Positions 22,644-35,899 are shown, counted from the stretch's first letter. The stretch is 64,000 bases of DNA from Rosellinia necatrix (GCA_021209875.1 JAGYVD010000002.1:5828001-5892000), one strand, 5' to 3'. Notes: generated from the sequence alone by a model not told the origin. Made by a program: numbers and translations.

Positions 22644-24564
22644 CTAATAAACATAAATGAAGTCTTCGTTCTTGAGATCAGGCAGATCTTGAAAGCCGTT
22701 GTCGTCCTCAATGTTTATGGTTTGGTTTTTATGCTCTGAGTCCATTTCCTGTGGCTGCTGCATCTCCTTCTTTCCCAACATAGACTCGTCTACGATATCC
22801 GCTCGTTTACCAATTTGCACTCGCTTCTTCTCGTGCAGCTTGTTAAGGAACATGAGGTATACCGGGATCAATCTAAAAAATGTCAATTAGTATCGCGCCT
22901 TTAGTTCATTGACGCTGGTTGCGGGTTTGGCACTCACAGCCCGAGCGTCCCTACGAACGCGAACTGCACGAGGGCCGAGATGAGTCCCGGGCGATAGAAC
23001 GGTGCGTCTTTCGTGTCAAACAAATGTGGCCCGATGATATTTCCTGCGCACATCCCAGTGATGACTACTGCCGTTGTCGTTTTCTTCTTCGTGTCTCCGC
23101 CCGTGTTCTGGCCCTGCCAAGTGAAGATCATAGGCGTGATGGCACCCAGGAACGATACCAGATAATACCCGAAGAGCAACACGCCTTTTGTGTGTCCATT
23201 TCGGGGTACAGTTATCATAAGGATAGTACCGATGATGGGGAACAAGCTGATAAGAGTAATAACTAGGCCTTTACGACGAATCTTGGTAGCTAGTGCAGCT
23301 GATCCTATGGTGACGACGACTTGGATTACACCAAATGGGATATTGAAGAGAATTGCATTGAAGTTAGTGTAGCCAAAGTCTTTGACAATGAGATTTCCAA
23401 AAGTGCCGATGCCACCACTCGCAATTCTCATCAGGCGTTAGTTGATCTGCGCTGCAATTAGGTTCGTTTAAGGGACTCACGATATCGAGGTCATGATGAG
23501 AAACCATAACCATGTCTTGATATCTAAGAGGGTTTCGAGGGCATGATCCCACCTCCATTTTCGACTCGCAACACCCATCTGATTGGCGCGTAGCCGTTCT
23601 ACGGCAATAAGCTGTTCGCGCTCGGACAAGTACTTCGCCTCCATCGGGGAATCAGGCATGAGAACAAGAAAAGCAATGCCGTACAAAACAGTTAGTAAGC
23701 CACAGAAGATAAAGATAACTTGGTACCGGTAGATCTTGTTACTCATAATGTGGCCAAGGCCATAGGTGGCAAGACTACCGACGACCTGTGTCACACCATT
23801 CATGGCGTTCCAGTAAGAGGTGCGGAGGGTCTGTTCGGAACGACGCCACCACATCTGTGTTATTGCTATACAGCTTGGAGCTATCAATGCTTCGAATGCA
23901 CCTAGAAAGAACCTGACGGCCACGAGTGAATTGAAATCCGTACACGCAGCGAGAAGTGTTTCACTTATGCCCTATGTACACACACCAGCGTTAAATTCGT
24001 TCAATCGACTAAGGAACCAAGGACAGTTGACGAACCCAGAGAACAATAGCTGTGCCGATCACTTTGCCCGTTGGCAGTCGGACAAGTAAGAAAGCAGCTA
24101 GAGGTTGGAATGCCAACTGGCCGAAGTACAGGATTGAACCCAACCAGGAGTATTCATCTGTGTATCGGGATGAACAGTCAATCTAAACTAAGCGAAACTT
24201 GGAGTAGGAATGACAAGGTGTTAAGACATGATGAGGTGGCTTGAAATATCTTACGAGAAGTTAAGTTCGCGTCTTCAATGATCCCAAATATGGATACATA
24301 TGAGAGAGACGATTTGTCCAGCTGCTGAAAGAAGTATGCTCCGAGCAGGAGAGGTAAGACTCGCATGTCAACACGTCTGAGCAACGCACGTTCATCGTCA
24401 TAAGTGAATGCAATCTCGCCATGCTCGGAAATGAACTTGGCTGCCCTGTCTGCAAGAATCACCTCCGGCGGTGAGGGATTTGAGGAGACCGTCCTCGCTG
24501 CAGTGATAGCGTTGGCTTCATCTACCCTATTGGGGGAAGAGGATTGAGACGATTCACTCGCCAT
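22644..24564 (-). CDS. MFS transporter, Dal5/allantoate-permease-like (anion:cation symporter family), five exons
   Basis: Exons, in order of transcription: 24564-24255, 24157-24036, 23971-23481, 23426-22938, 22872-22644, giving 546 residues. The four introns are 97, 64, 54 and 65 bp, all GT..AG; intron 2 uses the less common donor GTTCGT. Family features: a hydrophilic N-terminus, then LPLLLGAYFFQQLDKSSLSY (membrane segment 1 with the family LDK), EYSWLGSILYFGQL, VAVRFFLGAFEA, MWWRRSEQ, MPDSP in the middle loop, SGGIGTFGNLIVKDFGY, LFNIPFGVIQ, and a C-terminal cytoplasmic tail ending DLKNEDFIYVY, like the FRYVY ends of Dal5-type permeases. About 12 membrane helices are expected. It probably imports a small organic acid, vitamin or ureide across the plasma membrane; the substrate is unknown. 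It shares a roughly 1-kb divergent promoter with the oxidoreductase. Confidence 0.92.
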
Positions 24565-25585
24565 TTCGACGCTTCATAACAAAGTCAAGTACAGAGCTAT
24601 GAAACAAGCAAGGGAAAACTCGGGCATAACGTCCGCGGTGTAGATGCAAACGCTGTAATATCTAGGCTTTATATCGTACCAAGGCATTGGAAGACAAGAA
24701 CGCGGGGAATTCATCATCACCGACGATTCGGTACACTATAGCAACTTGGCCCGATAACCTTGCATGCGTCACATGCCACTTACCCTAGTCGAAAATATGC
24801 TACGAGAAGCGTGGCATTCCAAGCGTAGCTAGTTTGTTATTCCATGTCTTTCCTTAGCCAAAAACCATCATCCAGCCATCTCCAGCAGGGGGGATTTAAT
24901 ATCACGTGAATATCCGTTCGAGGGGCCAGCTTGTCGCCGTATTAGGGAGTAAAGAATTGGCCGGGTTCAATAGAAGTTAGAGAGCAGCTGGGGGTATCAA
25001 CCAAAGCAACAGCTGACATTGTAAGAAGAGGGTGTGAGGAAGCGTAAATATGATTGGCCTGTCATCCTCTATCAAGATCATCATGACCGTTGACTCGCAT
25101 TGGCTGCGGTTAATATTGACCCTGGCAGATATGCCGAACCCCAACTTCCCCGCAAACCCGAGGAATCCACGCGGAGAACCCCAGATTCAACCCAAATCTA
25201 TGGAGTGTTGCTCATATCGAAATGGCACATAGTGAGGTTTCCCCACCAATGATGAAACAGGGCTTGTTGTCGGTGCATCTTGAATCCGAAATTTTACCTC
25301 CTTCAACCGCTCGCGATGCGATAGGATGGTCTCCATGCGTACTGACGAATTAGACGACATCATAGAGAAGAGACTAGGGATTGGCGAGATCTCCAAGTTC
25401 CCCAACCTCAGAATCTAAGAATATGCATAAGACGCGGGGTACTCTGTCTACTCGATTTGAGGTAATGGCAAGGGTGAAAGGACTTGTCGCACGTCAGTAC
25501 ATTTGGGCTCCACGGTTCAAATCTTGTGCAGACGGCGTCAGAAACAGACCAAAATTGAATATTGAAGCCTCTGATAATATCAAAA
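24565..25585. promoter_or_regulatory. Divergent intergenic promoter region between transporter and oxidoreductase
   Basis: About 1 kb between two start codons that point away from each other. No gene or convincing small frame is seen. It must hold both promoters, so joint control is plausible. I cannot name operators from sequence alone; one GATAA word occurs near 24753, too common to interpret. Confidence 0.6.
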
Positions 25586-26893
25586 ATGGCTGAGGTTCCC
25601 GTCCGTCACGGGAAAAAGCGGTACGCCATTGTGGGTGTTGGGGGGCGCGCTATCTTTTTTTACACAGCGATTGCTCAGGACTATACGACGACGTCTTGTA
25701 TAGTTGGCATTTGCGACACCAACCAAACTCGCATGGACTATGCCAATTCCAAGCTGGTAGCCATGAGCCACGGCGTTGTCCCGACATTTCTTGCATTCGA
25801 CTTTGAAAAGATGATCAAGGAGACTAAGCCAGATGAAGTCATCGTGACAACGATTGATCGAACTCATAATCTCTATATCGTGAAAGCACTGGAATTGGGA
25901 TGCAACGTCATCACAGAAAAGCCGATGACCATTGACGCACCACGTTGTCGTGAGATATTCGATGCCGTGGAGAGGACGGGGAACAACGTGCGCGTTACGT
26001 TCAACTACCGATATGCGCCACACAATACCAAAGTCTTCGACCTGATTCGGTCTGGGGCAATAGGCACAGTGACAAGCGTGCACTTCGAATGGATGCTGAA
26101 CACGTCCCACGGCGCGGACTATTTCCGTCGCTGGCACCGCGACAAGCGCAATAGCGGTGGCCTGCTAGTACATAAGAGCACACATCACTTTGACCTGATC
26201 AATTTCTGGCTTCAAACACGGCCGGCGACGGTGTATGCGCAGGGCGATCTCAAGTTCTACGGGCGTGAAAATGCCGAGCGGCGCGGCGAGACCAAGTTCT
26301 ACACCCGGGCACACGGGAGCGAAGTAGCCAAGGCCGATCCTTTTGCGCTGCATATGGACGAGAACCCTCAGCTGAAGGCCATGTACCTCGATGCGGAGCA
26401 CGAGGACGCGTACTACCGTGACCAGAGCGTATTCGGCGATGGCATCAGCATAGAAGACACGATGAACCTGCTCGTGCGATATAAGAACGGGGCCGTCTTG
26501 ACGTACTCGCTGACTGCGTACGCGCCTTGGGAGGGGTTCCGGGTCAGTTTCAACGGCACAGGCGGGCGGCTTGAAATGGAGGTGGTCGAGAACAGCTACG
26601 TCAACTCAGGGGGCGACCAGGCGGCCGAGGGCTCGCTCGAGAGACGCACACTGCTCCTCCGACCGCTGTTCGAGAAGCCACGCGAGATTGAGATCGAAGA
26701 CGGACTTGGGGCTCACGGCGGCGGCGATACCGTGCTACTAAACGACCTCTTTGGCGAGCCCGTCTCCGATGAGTTCATGCGGGCGGCCAGCCATATCGAT
26801 GGGGCATTGTCGATCTTGACAGGCATAGCCGCTAACAAGTCTCTCGCGACGGGCCAGGTGGTGAATGTAGACGATATATTAAAAATACCATGA
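25586..26893 (+). CDS. Gfo/Idh/MocA-family NAD(P)-dependent oxidoreductase (StrI-like)
   Basis: Single exon, 435 residues. The start is the ATG at 25586 in good context (AAAAATGGC); the frame extends 8 codons upstream but without an ATG. Rossmann fold at the N-terminus: KKRYAIVGVGGRAIFFY, a variant of the GxGxxG dinucleotide loop, then ICDTNQTRMDYA. The family lysine lies in VITEKPMTIDAP at about residue 110. The C-terminal domain has ADYFRRWHRDKRNSGG and STHHFDLINFW, where His and Asp of the HxxD-type site are expected to act with the lysine in hydride transfer. Members oxidise or reduce hydroxyls of sugars, inositols or similar compounds. The long, well-conserved C-terminus matches the bacterial and fungal StrI-like subgroup. 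No introns and rather GC-rich codons would suit horizontal origin, but that is not shown. It faces away from a transporter gene. Confidence 0.9.
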   Translation: MAEVPVRHGKKRYAIVGVGGRAIFFYTAIAQDYTTTSCIVGICDTNQTRMDYANSKLVAMSHGVVPTFLAFDFEKMIKETKPDEVIVTTIDRTHNLYIVKALELGCNVITEKPMTIDAPRCREIFDAVERTGNNVRVTFNYRYAPHNTKVFDLIRSGAIGTVTSVHFEWMLNTSHGADYFRRWHRDKRNSGGLLVHKSTHHFDLINFWLQTRPATVYAQGDLKFYGRENAERRGETKFYTRAHGSEVAKADPFALHMDENPQLKAMYLDAEHEDAYYRDQSVFGDGISIEDTMNLLVRYKNGAVLTYSLTAYAPWEGFRVSFNGTGGRLEMEVVENSYVNSGGDQAAEGSLERRTLLLRPLFEKPREIEIEDGLGAHGGGDTVLLNDLFGEPVSDEFMRAASHIDGALSILTGIAANKSLATGQVVNVDDILKIP

Positions 26894-27366
26894 CGAGAGT
26901 ATCGTGTCGGGCAGAGAAATTAGATCTTTTCAGTTGGTATGATAGGTGGTTCTAGGTACAGTCTTGTTGTCTAATCTATCAAGAGTCACGGCCTCGAGAA
27001 GGCAAAGCGGACGACGGAAGACAAGGGAGTTTAAGGTTCCAAGGTTGTTTGCTTCCAAGCTGTCTTGCGAAATCATCCATAAGCTACTAATATCGATATA
27101 TGCATAGAGCCAGTTCAAGGAATGTCCCAAACGGCAGCATTTGTAAGCGAACTTGCTCGATATAGCAATATTTCCTCGGCTTCGATTGATTTCGTCTGCT
27201 GATGACGTTATGCCTTACACTGTGTAGGTTAGTGGGGCTATCTTTTCGCATCCGACGAGCTTTACGAAGCTCCGACTGCCAACAAACCATTCCAACTCGA
27301 CGAATTCTTTCCTTTCTTACCCCATCGTCTGCCAATTGCCTCGTTTTATCGCTATAGACCTTCAGA
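26894..27366. other. Intergenic region with the mcr1 promoter
   Basis: 473 bp. Small antisense frames overlap it but have no signs of coding. The leader just before 27367 is rich in TTC and TC, as usual for fungal promoters. Confidence 0.6.
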
Positions 27367-28619
27367 ATGTTTGCCAGATCCGCACTCCGGGCAGCACAGC
27401 CCCTAAAGCGCGTAAGTAGCTCGGCTCCGAGCTCTTCCGGTCCCCCACTCGCGAATCGCATCGCCAGTCCATCCAACCGACAAATGACCACAGCTCTGAC
27501 CACAGCTACACAATCAACCAAGCACCTTATGGCTAACGTATTGCACCGTGTCCCAAGACTCTCCTGTCGACACGCTCCTACGCGACCGAGCCCGCAAAGG
27601 GTGGCTCCAATGCTGTAGCAATCGCCGCCGCGGGCGCGCTCGGCGTTGGCGGCGCCGGTTACTTCTTTCTGAATTCGTCTTCGGGAGCCAAGGCCGAGAA
27701 TAAGGCAAAGGAGGCGCTGAACAAGGCTGCCAGTCCACCGAAGCCGGCCTTCACAGGCGGCGATCAGGGCTTTGTCTCGCTGCAGCTCAAGGAGGTCGAA
27801 GTTATCAACCACAACACCAAGAAGTTCATTTTCCACCTGCCCGAGGATGACATGGTCTCCGGCCTCCACGTCGCCAGCGCGCTCCTTACTAAATTCGTAC
27901 CCGAGGGCCAGAAGGCTGTCCTTCGCCCGTACACCCCGACCAGCGATGAGAGTATGTCCTCGGCCTCTCTATGGCCCGCTACTGAACCGGCGCCCTAAAG
28001 TTTGAGGATATGAAGAGGGATTTAGCGAGCTAACGAACTGGGTGTCATAGGCACTGCGGGCTATATTGAACTGATCGTGAAGAAATACCCCGGCGGCCCC
28101 ATGTCGACATACCTACACGACATGGTTCCTGGCCAGCGCCTCGATTTCAAAGGCCCTCTACCAAAGTACGCGTGGGCTCCCAACAAACACGAGCACATCG
28201 CTCTCGTAGCGGGCGGGACCGGCATCACCCCTATGTACCAGCTGATCCGATCCATCTTCGACAACCCCGAGGATAAAACCAAAGTGACACTGGTATTCGG
28301 CAACGTCACTGAAGGCGACATCCTGTTGAAGCGCGAGCTTGCCGACATCGAGAACACATACCCACAACGGTTCCGCGCCTTCTACGTCCTTGACAATCCA
28401 CCCAAGGATTGGGCCGGCAATAAGGGCTTCATCACAAAAGATCTGCTGAAGACCGTGCTCCCCGAACCCAAGGAGGGAAACATCAAGATCTTCGTCTGCG
28501 GCCCTCCGGGCATGTACAAGGCCATCTCGGGGACCAAAACCAGCCCCAAGGACCAAGGCGAGCTGTCGGGTATCCTGAAAGAGCTGGGTTATACTGCCGA
28601 CCAGGTCTACAAGTTCTAG
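27367..28619 (+). CDS. mcr1: NADH-cytochrome b5 reductase 2, mitochondrial
   Basis: Exons 27367-27411, 27558-27951 and 28051-28619; introns of 146 and 99 bp with GCTAAC-type branch sites near their 3' ends; 335 residues, usual for the fungal enzyme. The N-terminus [15 protein letters not shown], then RSYATE, is a mitochondrial targeting signal, followed by a membrane anchor at about residues 33-53 ([20 protein letters not shown]). The flavin-binding motif RPYTPTS is at about 138, GGTGITP (NADH/FAD contact) at about 200, and CGPPGMYKA near 296. The enzyme passes electrons from NADH to cytochrome b5 at the outer mitochondrial membrane and in the intermembrane space; in yeast, Mcr1 has both forms. 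Exon 1 ends in phase 0 and exon 2 in phase 1, and the joined frame is unbroken. Confidence 0.96.
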
Positions 28620-29715
28620 GATCGCATCAGACCCTTTTCACTTGAGCATCAAGCATATGCAGCGCTCACTTTGTAGATTTAGCAGGTGTTAGACATGTGT
28701 TCGATAGAGGGACGCGCTATCGGCGTGTATCGTAGCAATGCGATGCGATGCTTGACGTTCGCGTTCACGTCCATGGCTTTGTAGTGCGGTTAGGCCATTG
28801 CCAATCAACAAATCTTGTATCAAAACTGCATCGTCTCGCGCCATGCACGTTCCGCCTGGATGCACCTAACTGTGGATTTCCATCAAGTGAAGCACGAATC
28901 GTACGTTAATGTGCATCTCGTCACAAATAATTATGCACCCAATATAAATCCAACAGATTATGAGCGAATTCTCTTCTCACTGTCGCTTATCCAGCAGCTT
29001 AGTCAAAAATGACGAATGACCTGCCCACTGGTGGGTGCCACGTCAATCATGAAGATGTTGTATCCAATGTGCACATTTCTGACGCCTCATTTCATACCAG
29101 GACTGCAACCGATTCGGACGAAAGGCACCTCCAACCCCCCCTCCTAGGTTATGACACATATCGATTAGATCTAGACGTTGGAATACCCCAAGGCTGAAGG
29201 AAACAAGAAACGGCGTCATGAACCAACCCTAGCCCTCCCTCCCCCTTCCCCCCCCTGTTGGTGTTCTGCCTGTTTGCATGTCGTGGAGTAGGTCATGTGC
29301 ACATCACAGGAACAGAAGACCCTTGCGCGGGTGAAAAGATCATGATGGTCCCTCGCATGCCGGGCGTTACGGGAGGATCGCAGGAAAAAACAAAAAAAAC
29401 GCGATCTAGCCGTTAGATCTGCCCAGCATTCCCCGGGCGTCGAACCGCAGCCAACCAAATCAGTCACGGTGGTCTCCCTGGTCAGGCATCAAGGTTTGTC
29501 GGGATTTTTCGATTATCGAGATTCTTTTTTTTTTTTTTCTTTCCGGACGACCTCTGATAACCCGAAGCGTCCCGACTCCAAAACGAATACCGCAGCAGAC
29601 GTGTGCGCGCCGGTTTTCTTCGCAACAGACGAGGGAATCGGGCTAGTCCGCTCGGAAAGCAAAGCCAAGGAAGGCCAAGAGGTTCGCGGCTGAAACGAGG
29701 ACGACACGGCCGAGG

Positions 29716-29780
29716 TTTTTTTTTTTCTCTCTCTTTCTCTCTCTCTCTCTCTCCCTCGCTCTCTCGCCTTTTCTCTCCCT
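29716..29780 (+). repeat. Poly-T and (CT)n pyrimidine tract
   Basis: A run of T followed by CT and CTCC units; similar tracts occur at 29524-29542 (poly-T) and 29940-29975. Such tracts lie just upstream of many fungal start sites, but no coding sequence follows here. Confidence 0.8.
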
Positions 29781-32700
29781 TTCCCGTGTTGCTCTCGCAA
29801 TCTAAGCTACATATACGGTAAGCGAGCTGCGGCTGGGGAAAGGCATCGGTAGGTCTAAGCAAGCGAGGTTTCGCCTGTTTTCTCGCGAGCTCGGCGAGAT
29901 ATGAATAGACCAAACAGGTTTCTTTTGATGCGAACGTTTTTTTTTTCCCCCTCTCTCTCTCTTACTTTCTCCCTGTCTCTTCTCGTGGTGGGGGGTGGGT
30001 CGGTTTATTCCCTCCTCGGACTTTTATTGCATACATACATTAGCTAGCATGATGCAGCGCACTGTCTATGCGAGCCCACAGTTCCGCCGACTCCTTCTGC
30101 GTTCGAGCCTAAGATGGAGGGGGGCCGAAACGAAAAGGCGCCATCGGACCACCCGTCATCTCTGCCATATTGTCTCGATGTCCCCATGGACGGGAAGAGA
30201 GCTCTGGAAAGGGGGGTCAAGGGGGATGGACAGAAACGGAACTGTTTCCGAGCACGTTCAAATAGAGATCGAAAACGCAAGAAGTTTTGCGCTGACTGCG
30301 CGCGCACGATGTCTGGATCGCCGTGATCATAGGCCAGAGCCGGGGGGGTGTATGCGTCTGCGCCTCTCATTCAAATGCGAGAAATAAAAACGTAATGAAA
30401 ACTAGTTGGATTTGTCTGTCGACGCGGTCTTCATTCATTGGTGGGGGGGCGTCTGTTTAATAAAAGAGAACGTCGGGAACCCGGCTAACGATGCACGTTG
30501 TTGCTCGCCATTGGGGGCCTGGGCGTTAGATTAATAAGCCGATGGTGCAGAGAAACGCGCGCGAACACCTTTCGGACGCTTCACGCTGTGGAACAAGCAA
30601 GGGTATAGGATCGAGATTTGGGACGAGTAGACAGAAGGATAGATCAATAGTTTGGCCGTGGTGAAATCCTATACTTGCGCCACATGGACATACATCCTAG
30701 CCCTACCTGCTGCATAATAGAGGCTATTATGAATACTTCGGATCAAAATACGTCTCGTTTGCTCCGATCGAGTCTTGCTTCTCGGTCTATATTTGGGGTC
30801 CGGGCAACGATTGTGACCGGTACCAGGATTTCAAGATAATGGCGGCGGCTCAACTGTTTCGACCCAAGTGTAGACGCGTCACACAAAGCGAACGGCAGGG
30901 AAAGGAAATTCTCGTCAAACGCTCCTGTTTCGGAGGCTTAATACCGGCTAAAGCCGTACGTGGCACCATGTTGCGCAGCGGCATTGCGTACTAGTTGGCG
31001 GGTTCATCTAATGTGCCGTCTCCCTCTGGGGAGAGGGTTATTCTCCAAGCATGTCAATTCTCGCACCATCAATATTGATTGTGGCGACCTGGGCACCGGT
31101 AGCTAAGTCAGATCTAGGCACATGGAGAAAAGGTGGCGTCGAGGGAGGGATGCGATTGGACAGGGGGAAAGCGCATGTTGATGCCGAGAACTACCATGCC
31201 GTTTTGTTCTTACCGTGCAGCTCCGGCTTACATATGTATGTAGGTAGTTGTTGAAGCCAGCTCAGCTAGGAATCCTTCTAGAAGTCATAGATCCAGGCTT
31301 CTTTTCCCCTGGGGGAGTGTGGTCTTTTTCTTTCTTTTTTTCGGCCGTTTATCAGATCTAGGTGGAAAATCCGGGGAACGGGACAACGGCCGATAGTTCC
31401 AATTCGTTTATTACTTGGATGCCCCCTCCACGGATATGTGTTTTCCCTTACCCCCTTGTCTATGAATATGCGACGGCAGTGCCAATGTTCGGGATCAGCC
31501 GAGTAACACCGGGACAGCAACAGAATCGTCTGTCGTTGTGACTAACCTAGAAAAAAATAATAAGGGCAGGTGGCTGGATTTTAGTGAAGGGTAATGCCGC
31601 CGAGCGTTCCGTACTGTGCTTATTACCACACCACGCCGCTTGCATGCTGCATTACGTGCCTCACCCGCTGAAGCCGAAGAGATGTAGTGTCAAAGGTAGA
31701 GGCAGCAGTCCTTTTGACAAAATGACGCGCCAGCAGGGCTCAGGATGGCATTAAGGTAGCCGAGGCTTACCAGCTTAATGCCAAGGTTGAGCTGAGCCGG
31801 TGTTGCTTATGGAGGATAGGGCGATTATGCCTACTCCTTCATGCATCCACCATAAGGTGGCTCGAGGGAGGGTAGCTTTTGACTCTAGAGGCCATTTGAA
31901 TGAGGATTAATAATGTTGGTACTCCGATACTATTTGTTTGTATCCGAGACTGTGGTACGGCCTTGGTTTAGGTATTCGCCAAGTCTCACCATCGGCATTT
32001 TGTGACTATACATGTATTGAATAGTCAAAGGCTTCTTGGCGAGCTCGGACTTGCCTAATCCACGTGTATACATAAGTTTAGCAAGACCCGATAAACCCAT
32101 TATGCATACTATGACGACCCTAGAAAGTTAAAGCATCAAAGTCGAGAGTGGCCGGAACTAGCTACCTTATGCCTTGAGTTGCAGGCAGAACAATTCGCTT
32201 AACCGGGTTGTACGAGTTTGCAAGAGAGTGTAGACTAAGTTTTACCTCCTCGACGTATGGGTAGTATACTAGCTGACTTTCTCTTACTTGAAAGCTAGCG
32301 TGGGTGTGGAATTGGTGCTCATAGACTCCCGTATTTGTTATCATCAGGCCTAGATGAGAGCGGCCCTATCCATTTTACTCCCCTGGAGAGAGCAGCGATT
32401 GGCCAGTTAGCCGTGTAAAACTATGACCCTTCCTACGCAAATTAGCTACCGTATGCCAGAGAGTTCAAGATGATGACTTTAGAGAAACCAGCCAGAGGTC
32501 ATAGCAATGGCCACAGCTTATGCAGTAGCAAGACCATGGTAACCGGGGAACTTATCCCACTCGCTATCCGAGTATTCGGGACTCCATAGCGCTAGAGCTA
32601 TAGACGTTTAGGCCTGCCCATTAGAGTCACGCATTTATATATCTAACCTCAATTACGCTTTACCGTGGGAGGGTGTGTGGCCTTTCATTTGTACTGACTC

Positions 32701-35215
32701 TAGAAATCATCGCTGGACTCTGTGACGTGGTCTGCTGGAGCTATAAGCATGTCTCATGTGCCTGCAACGGCACGTATCGCAGCCGGCTACCACACTGTTC
32801 ATAGGCTTCCCGGCCTTTCGGAATGCGAGGCCCGCAGGGGCTGGACTTGTCGTTGTGCTCAACGCTGCCGTACCTGCAGGCGGCTAAGATAACTTGGCAC
32901 CTTTAAGGGGCGGAAATTCCCCGTCGCAAAGTGTGGACATGAGCTTGGCAAATGACAGACATGGCGCTCTACCCGACTGGAGTAAGATGGCTACCAATGA
33001 CCTCCTCGTGGTTGCAGCGCGGTATCGGTATGGTAGCCGTGTCTTGTTGTTCGCGAATCAATTCTTGGACCACTCACACTGGATCTAGAGGACTAGACCT
33101 GCGGGATGGATTCGTTCCTGTAGAGCCAGTTACCTATCCCCGAAGGCTAGCCTGTACCACATATCCGTAATGCTCAGGTGTAGAGGCATGATATTTTAAA
33201 AGCGGGACACAGGTGTAGAGGCCGGAAAAAGTATGTGCTCCAACCTAGAAATGATAACTCTGCTAAAAAAAAAAACAGTGGACGAACTTGGCTATAGAAA
33301 GAAAGGGTATGATGCGGGAGCTGCTGTGGCCCCGAGTGTATTAAGAATAGATACTAGACGGGCTGGAATGAGAGGATGTTCATGCATGTTAAGATAAAGG
33401 GTCACAGCGTATTTTTGTGGCGACGAAACTATAGTGTGAGTTAGATAGTTTGGGTAGGGCAACTTGTTACCTACTATAAGTAACGAGAAGGGGGGGGAAG
33501 AAGGAGGGAGGGTGTGTCGAACTGTGTGTCATTTATGCAAGTACATCTGTTCTGAATTATTTCATTACCAGCTCACTAGTGTAGTCAGTGGTATTCGAAA
33601 AAAAAAAAAAAAAAGCGAGGCTTGACGACACTAACCCTTCGACATATCGCAACGCCAATGGTGCTCAAAACAGCCGGAGTTTATGCCCTGTGCTAGTATC
33701 GGCATGTTGTTGCGAGGAGGTTGACCACCCGCACTAGACGAACTCTACACTGAGTTGTTAATGGGCGTGTTAAATTCCCATAGAACGTTCTGCCTAAAAG
33801 AGGGATCACAGTCAGCCCAATGGAACAAGCCTTGCACCGATCCACTTCAAACGAATCTGACAGCATGCGGATCGTAGCTCGCCTGAGGATGCCTAAGGAA
33901 TTGGAACTGCATCCGTTAGGGTGTTTTCATCGAAGTGAAGGCAGTCATCCTCACAAATGTAATTCGAGAACCTCTCGGTAGCGGGTGTCGCAATCTTTTA
34001 AGCTTGGCAGTGAGATTCTGATGCACTGCTACCCAGAGGATAAAGGGAAGAATCCGAGGCAGCCTTGCTATCCAAGTGGGTGCCTCTCTCCTCTAAATGA
34101 GTCTGGATTGCGTGACCCGCAACGGGGACGCTATAACTTGACACTAGGATGATATGAATGGAGCTGTTCCCATGTCGTTGGTGGGTGAAGGCAGCGGGTA
34201 GGCTTGTCTAAGTCAGAACTCAAATAACTAAAGGACCGAAAATCTCGCATGGCCTTTAGACCATACGCGGTTACGTCTGTTGGCTGGGGTCAAAAGGGCT
34301 GGCTCTTAGGTTGGGGCTCTGTATGTACCTGGTATGGGTAGTAGTGGCGAGTCGGTGCGGTCCGGGTGGCTGCAGAGTCAGTAGCTCAGATGGCGAGATC
34401 AACAGCCCTGAAGCTGCACGACATACATCATCAGACAGGAAGATGGTGTCACTTTCTCACCGGCGCTGGTCCGACCAGTGCCGGATCAGACCGTTCATCC
34501 CGTCGGTGATTGCGCTTGCACGAGGCCATAACGGCAATTCTGCTTCAAGACGTTTGCACCGTCTGGGCCCTGGCAGCGTATATTGACCTCATGGCTTGAG
34601 AACATCCCGGTGCCGATATCCGGCCTCGCCCCGGATCTCGTAGACGGACATAATGGCCCGTGGGTGTATATACCAAAATAGGGCCATGTCCTGCGGGCGC
34701 ATCGGTTACTCCCCCTTGGAAGCGAAGCAACCTGGCAGATGCAGCTTTCTCCCGGTACCGTAGAAGAAATGACAATGGGCTTGCCTCGCCCGCATATCTC
34801 CTCCACACAATGCCATACTTAGACTCCACCTGACCATACTCTGGGTTTGCGTCTCGGTTAGGCAAACGGACTCCTCGGTTAGCTGGCACATTAGACAGGT
34901 AGAAAAGCCTAGGTCAGGTCTCGGGGTTTTCGGGTGTGCACCAGAGACGCAACATGCGCAGGCGAGATCAGACGCTGTGAGGTGCGTGTATAGGCTTGGC
35001 AGACAGGCTGGCACGCAAGAAACTTCACGATCTAGACGGCTTGATGTAAATAGATTGGGGACGGGTTGAGCTGTAGGGCAGCATCCTTCCTCGCTATTGA
35101 CTGGACGGACGCCGGACTAGGGCGTCTGCCATGCGGCTAATATGGTTAATCCGCGACTATTGAGGGGCGATAAATCACCAAGGACTAGCGTCGGCAGGGC
35201 AGCTTTATTCTCCGA

Positions 35216-35300
35216 CAGCCAGCCAGCCAGCCAGCCAGCCAGCTCGGGAACATCCATCTACAAGCTTTAGTTACAAGCTTTGGTTACAAGCTTTACAAGC
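35216..35300. repeat. (CAGC)7 followed by repeated TTACAAGCTTT units
   Basis: CAGC repeats at 35216-35243, then three imperfect copies of an 11-13 bp word containing TTACAAGCTTT to about 35300. Confidence 0.8.
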
Positions 35301-35899
35301 CATCCAGCCATTTATCTTCAGTTCCTCGGCGGCAAGCTTAGCGCTTTCAGCTCGGCTTGGCTTGCACCGAGATCGACGCTGCTTGTCTCACGGACCGGAA
35401 GATTGGGAAGGGAGAGGCGAAGAGATCTCCCCGGTTATACGATAATCGACCTGGCGGTGTGCGAACTGGTTGAAATACGGGCGACACGCGAGCGGAGGAT
35501 GGCGTGGCTGGCCATCACCGTCACCCCAACACAAGAGCTGAGAAAATTGGAGGGGGATGTCGTCATAAGCTTACCTAGGTAGCGAGATGAGAGTCCCCGA
35601 AGCCTTGAAGTGCGATATGGACGTGTGGTGTGCGACATACGGACCGAAAGTAAATATGGCTGGCAAGGAGTTACAAGAATTACAGGTTACAGATCGCACC
35701 TCTTGTGCAGTAGGTAGCATTAACCGCCGTCACTTTGCTGTTTCAGATGATCGCCGTTTCAATTTCCTATTCTGGACCAATTTGAACAGCTGTTGAAGCA
35801 GGGATACTAAAGAGGCTAGTGGGACTACATATTAGGTAAGGCGTTTAATGCTGTCAGAGCGTGGAGCCAACTAACTAAGGTAGTGGCCGCAGCAAGGTT

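Noticed and set aside
25515..25540. GGTTCAAATC B-box-like word upstream of the oxidoreductase
   Set aside because: The flanks do not form a T stem and no A box lies at tRNA spacing.
25580..26137. 185-codon minus-strand frame
   Set aside because: Antisense shadow of the oxidoreductase gene.
27087..27869. 260-codon minus-strand frame
   Set aside because: Antisense shadow of mcr1 exon 2 and its introns; the plus-strand protein there is certain.
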